From: Spodoptera frugiperda
Lineage: Eukaryota; Arthropoda; Insecta; Lepidoptera; Noctuidae
Reading direction: 5' to 3'
Length of the DNA: 64,000 bases
Assembly: GCF_023101765.2 (NCBI RefSeq)
Contig: NC_064216.1
Span: 2,542,001 to 2,606,000, forward strand
Shown here one piece after another: positions 63,001-64,000 of the stretch; position 1 is the stretch's first letter, and every line of letters starts with the position of its first letter. The notes under the pieces are model-generated. The model saw only the letters and a program-made list of their open reading frames with translations, ran no database searches and was not told the DNA's origin. Made by a program: the position numbers and the translations under genes.

Positions 63001-64000
63001 AATGATCTTAAAAAATAATGCTAAAAACAAAACCCTTCCCTTAGAGTGGTTTTCTACCAGAGATGTCCTTTGCTACGTTGCTATTGGTGCGTTGGCTTCC
63101 ACCAATCGTATTCATTGGTACAGATAACATAGGACTGGCAGAAACAGACAGCTAAGCTATATGTTTTATATGGAAAGATGTGTGCTATGGATGGCTTCCC
63201 TATTATCGATACATCGCATACTCGAGCTGCGCATCTTCCTTACACAGCTACATAGCTTACTATCAGTGGAAACGGTCAAATACTTTCACAGCTTAGCTAT
63301 TCCATCTTCGTAGCATAGCTACATAACACATTTCTGGTGGAAAAAGCGCCCTTACAGTCGCGTAAAAAATTAAGTTACCATTACTAGTACTATCGGCAAA
63401 AATTCGCACCCACAACACAAGACAAACGCACGAATACGGATCAAATATTATCAAAGAAAAATCTTACCTCAGTCATATTGAATTTGAGGACTTGCTTCAT
63501 GTAGAAGGGCAGCTCGATGAGTACCATGTACCAGCCGAAGTTGGAACAGGTGTGCGCAACCAGGATCGAAAGGAATGGTGGTGACTTGAACACTTTCCCC
63601 CATGGCATCGGAATCTTGGGCTGCAAGGAGTATCAGACTGAGATAATAGATCGGAAAACTAGAACGTTTTATCTAGCATTCTCCAAATTAAAAGAAAGTC
63701 TTGGATCAAACCGCAAATGTGAAGAAAACAACTCCTCTATGTATCATTATCATCATCAGCCTGTTCTCGTCCACTGCTGGACATAGGCCTCAGGAGATTA
63801 ATGATTCCAATGGCACTCGATCTTCAGCTCTACGCATCCAACCACTCCTCCGATACAACATAATTCTTATAGGCTAGCAATAATGACTACTTCTTTCAAT
63901 AGATCTAGACTCTTAAGCAGTAGTTACAGTAAGACAGTATCTAATGCAGACCCTTCTTCTTCCTTACCTTCGGTCCCTGATTCTCTTGGTTGCCCAAAGC
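54028..64000 (-). CDS. SLC17-type transporter (major facilitator), C-terminal part
   Basis: Six exons, the first cut by the window edge: 63968-64000, 63468-63620, 56179-56311, 55580-55735, 54693-54778 and 54028-54186 (stop 54028-54030). Phases match throughout; about 239 residues are visible. The second visible exon has the SLC17 block PPFLSILVAHTCSNFGWYM...LPFYMKQVL, characteristic of sialin and inorganic-phosphate-cotransporter-like proteins. Later exons carry hydrophobic segments of the C-terminal half: MPFLSLWFFSMTLSRTL, VPAICLLAICYIGC, TAVTSIGGMFCGFLSN and TIPGIVVPIFVGYVT. The tail has YAVELVTYTVFGSGEEQPWN before a hydrophilic end. Family members move organic anions or phosphate, usually with Na+ or H+; the substrate cannot be inferred. 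The N-terminal half lies beyond the right edge. The 7.2-kb intron 56312-63467 contains the BEN-domain gene. Confidence 0.9.
54295..54595 (-). repeat. tRNA-derived SINE, uninterrupted copy
   Basis: On the minus strand it starts with a tRNA-like head (GTGGTGGCCTGGAGGTTTAA, B box GGGTTCGAAACC) and runs to a body containing GTGGTGATTAATGCTCAAAC. It is the filled-out relative of the MITE-split copy at 40.48-41.2 kb. It lies in the last intron of the SLC17 gene. Confidence 0.8.
54872..55066 (+). repeat. Non-coding moth repeat (CCCGACAGACGTTGTCCTGT type)
   Basis: ACTAGCGGACCCGACAGACG, AGTTTCATCAAAATCGGTCG and AATTATATATATAAAGATT. It is a recognisable interspersed non-autonomous element with a TATA-rich 3' end. 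It lies in an SLC17 intron. Confidence 0.5.
55105..55258 (+). repeat. tRNA-SINE body fragment (1-150 family)
   Basis: GTATGATCCACAAATAGTTG, TATATGCACCCACGACACTG and GGGCAACGCTTAAAAAAATG match the first 140 bp of the window. The tRNA-like head is lost. Confidence 0.6.
55345..55506. mobile_element. Possible small MITE
   Basis: The ends GGTTCATATCTGACGGA and ACGGATTTTAGGTCACATATGAA are roughly inverted. Interior words CGATGATACG and CGTATCATCGG are also inverted. No flanking duplication could be fixed, so this is tentative. Confidence 0.35.
55795..55945 (+). repeat. AAAACCACCCCGTTCC interspersed family
   Basis: GGGGGGAACATCATCCAATG, CTGACTAAAAACCACCCCGT and CTTTTCGAGCCGGAGCCCCC, closely matching 35.34 kb. 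It lies in an SLC17 intron. Confidence 0.75.
56455..56580 (-). pseudogene. Partial duplicate of an SLC17 exon and its acceptor
   Basis: This stretch repeats the 5' part of SLC17 exon 56179-56311 together with its upstream intron flank. The minus strand reads CCATTCCAG, then codons for NALAVFMPFPSLWFF, against NALAVSMPFLSLWFF in the real exon, then loses similarity. Intron matches include a GCGATACCAGCGCCACCTAC block against GCGAAACCAGCACCACCTAC. The acceptor survives, but no matching donor or full exon follows. This is a tandem duplication of about 125 bp, 145-200 bp upstream of the functional exon. Confidence 0.75.
56840..56986. mobile_element. Palindromic MITE with about 40-bp TIRs
   Basis: CTTAGTACGAGTTTGCTTTA and GTTAAACGTAA at the left are matched by the exact inverse at the right, with a near-symmetrical GC-rich middle (CATACGAGCCGGCCAATCAG). 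It is 147 bp, without coding capacity. It lies in the large SLC17 intron. Confidence 0.75.
56990..58390. other. SLC17 intron between MITEs and the BEN gene
   Basis: AT-rich. It contains a SINE fragment (about 57930-58010, GAGAAAAGGCCTCTTCTCGA), a GCGAGACATA/TTTTCTATTGT piece (about 58050-58110) related to 25.1 and 26.2 kb, and a 115-bp MITE (58213-58327). No exon was recognised. Confidence 0.4.
58213..58327. mobile_element. Short MITE with 25-bp TIRs
   Basis: AATTATTATGTTATCGGCTT at the left and AAGCCTATAACATAATAATT at the right are inverted with one mismatch and continue inward (ACTCG/TGAGT). The element ends about 65 bp from the 3' end of the BEN-domain coding sequence. Confidence 0.7.
58393..61908 (-). 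CDS. BEN-domain protein, nested in an SLC17 intron
   Basis: Three exons: 61674-61908 (ATG 61908), 59697-59768 and 58393-59615 (stop); phases match; 509 residues. The N-terminal 80 residues (FRYCVIKLKK, VPYSWLKLHKRALVVKYP) resemble the small unnamed module found before other insect BEN or DUF4806-type proteins. A Lys/Glu-rich, disordered middle includes a poly-Asp run around 300-311 and Glu-rich stretches to about 350. The C-terminal part (about 400-500) fits a BEN domain: SRVYVNSKNLAAVV, NPKQLARNLLEEVFSK, LDSGAINAILDFVQKH and W..VKRKIV. BEN domains bind DNA or chromatin proteins, so a nuclear regulatory role is likely. ATG is preceded by TTGCAG, so a non-coding 5' exon upstream is possible. 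The gene has the same orientation as its host and its own introns. Confidence 0.85.
59855..59935 (+). repeat. RTE-type LINE C-terminal fragment with (GAT)n tail
   Basis: The + strand encodes AGSGWMRRVEDRAQW, the typical C-terminal peptide of moth RTE-like elements, then enters a GATGATGAT tail. It lies in intron 1 of the BEN gene. Confidence 0.65.
60625..60775 (-). repeat. Helitron-like repeat fragment (reverse)
   Basis: AGCTTCTGCCAGCGGCCGCA, CGTGGGATAAAAAGTATCCT, CGTGATTGACGGACAAATAT and TTTCGCATTCATAATATTAG are the reverse of the blocks at 53.75 kb. It lies in intron 1 of the BEN gene. Confidence 0.6.
61120..61290. repeat. Two-copy dispersed segment, related to 20.46-20.6 kb
   Basis: Shares AATAGAATCAGGCG (inverted relative to CGCCTGATTCTATTCTAT near 20588), ACTAACAATA, TTTTCATTCCGCTT and GTGTGCAGCACC with the earlier segment, in partly rearranged order. 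A CCCTCCCGCC run follows. The family is unknown. Confidence 0.5.
62640..62750 (+). repeat. AAAACCACCCCGTTCC family, partial copy
   Basis: GTAAGACTCTTACGAATAAA, AACCACCCCGTTCCTACTTC and GTAAACCCTCTAGGTAGTCT. It is diverged. It lies in the SLC17 large intron upstream of the BEN gene. Confidence 0.6.
63044..63351. mobile_element. PIF/Harbinger-like MITE, family 2, second copy
   Basis: The 308-bp unit starts GAGTGGTTTTCTACCAGAGA and ends TTCTGGTGGAAAAAGCGCCC, flanked by TTA (63041-63043, 63352-63354). It shares TATATGGAAAGATG, ACTCGAGCTGCGCATCTTCC and CACAGCTTAGCTATT with the 46.76 kb copy but is longer in the middle. Confidence 0.8.
63738..63860 (-). repeat. RTE-type LINE 3' fragment
   Basis: ATCATCATCAGCC and CCACTGCTGGACATAGGCCT lead into the reverse of the C-terminal peptide coding block (CTTCAGCTCTACGCATCCAA). 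It matches the 59.86 kb fragment. It lies between the first two visible SLC17 exons. Confidence 0.65.

Overview
The window is a piece of an insect nuclear genome, almost certainly a moth, probably a noctuid or close relative. Coding exons are short, GT-AG spliced and spread through AT-rich introns. The repeats are ones I associate with Lepidoptera: tRNA-derived SINEs, RTE and CR1/jockey-type LINE ends, PIF/Harbinger-like MITEs and Helitron-like fragments. I assembled gene models by hand from ORFs and splice sites, and checked that codon phase carries across every junction. Family names come from protein motifs; no database search was possible.

Layout. (1) 1-13.9 kb, + strand: a gene for a small secreted, glutamine-rich protein. 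A TATA/initiator promoter near 4.48 kb and an exon supplying only the start codon are inferred; the protein body lies in exons at 11.8 and 13.55 kb. (2) 14.2-18.0 kb: a long, strand-asymmetric stretch rich in C and T and almost without G. It holds two ordinary-looking islands and no convincing gene. (3) 24.6-43.1 kb, - strand: a ten-exon gene for a 915-residue protein with an N-terminal coiled coil and a C-terminal CAP-Gly (microtubule-binding) domain. Its 10.4 kb first intron holds a nearly perfect 0.9 kb inverted repeat. (4) 44.0-48.9 kb, + strand: NSUN4, a mitochondrial rRNA cytosine-5 methyltransferase, complete in ten exons and head-to-head with the CAP-Gly gene. (5) 49.3-52.6 kb: a LINE with one long endonuclease/reverse transcriptase ORF. 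(6) 54.0-64.0 kb, - strand: the C-terminal part of an SLC17-type transporter. A complete three-exon BEN-domain gene sits inside its 7.2 kb intron in the same orientation.

The five host genes show no obvious shared pathway. The structural relationships of note are the divergent NSUN4/CAP-Gly promoter region (about 0.93 kb between start codons) and the nested BEN gene. Much of the remaining sequence is layered transposon debris: a SINE split by a MITE with an empty-site relative elsewhere in the window, a SINE-carrying tandem duplication, a 1 kb Tc1/mariner-like element with long TIRs, and a TIR element bounded by a 43-bp direct repeat just past the CAP-Gly stop codon.

Most worth a second look: the large hairpin-forming inverted repeat in a transcribed intron, the G-depleted 3.8 kb tract, the nested BEN gene, the partially duplicated transporter exon, the 43-bp duplication, and a cluster of AAGGACCA words in and around the first intron of the secreted-protein gene. 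I did not find a clearly new multi-gene system.
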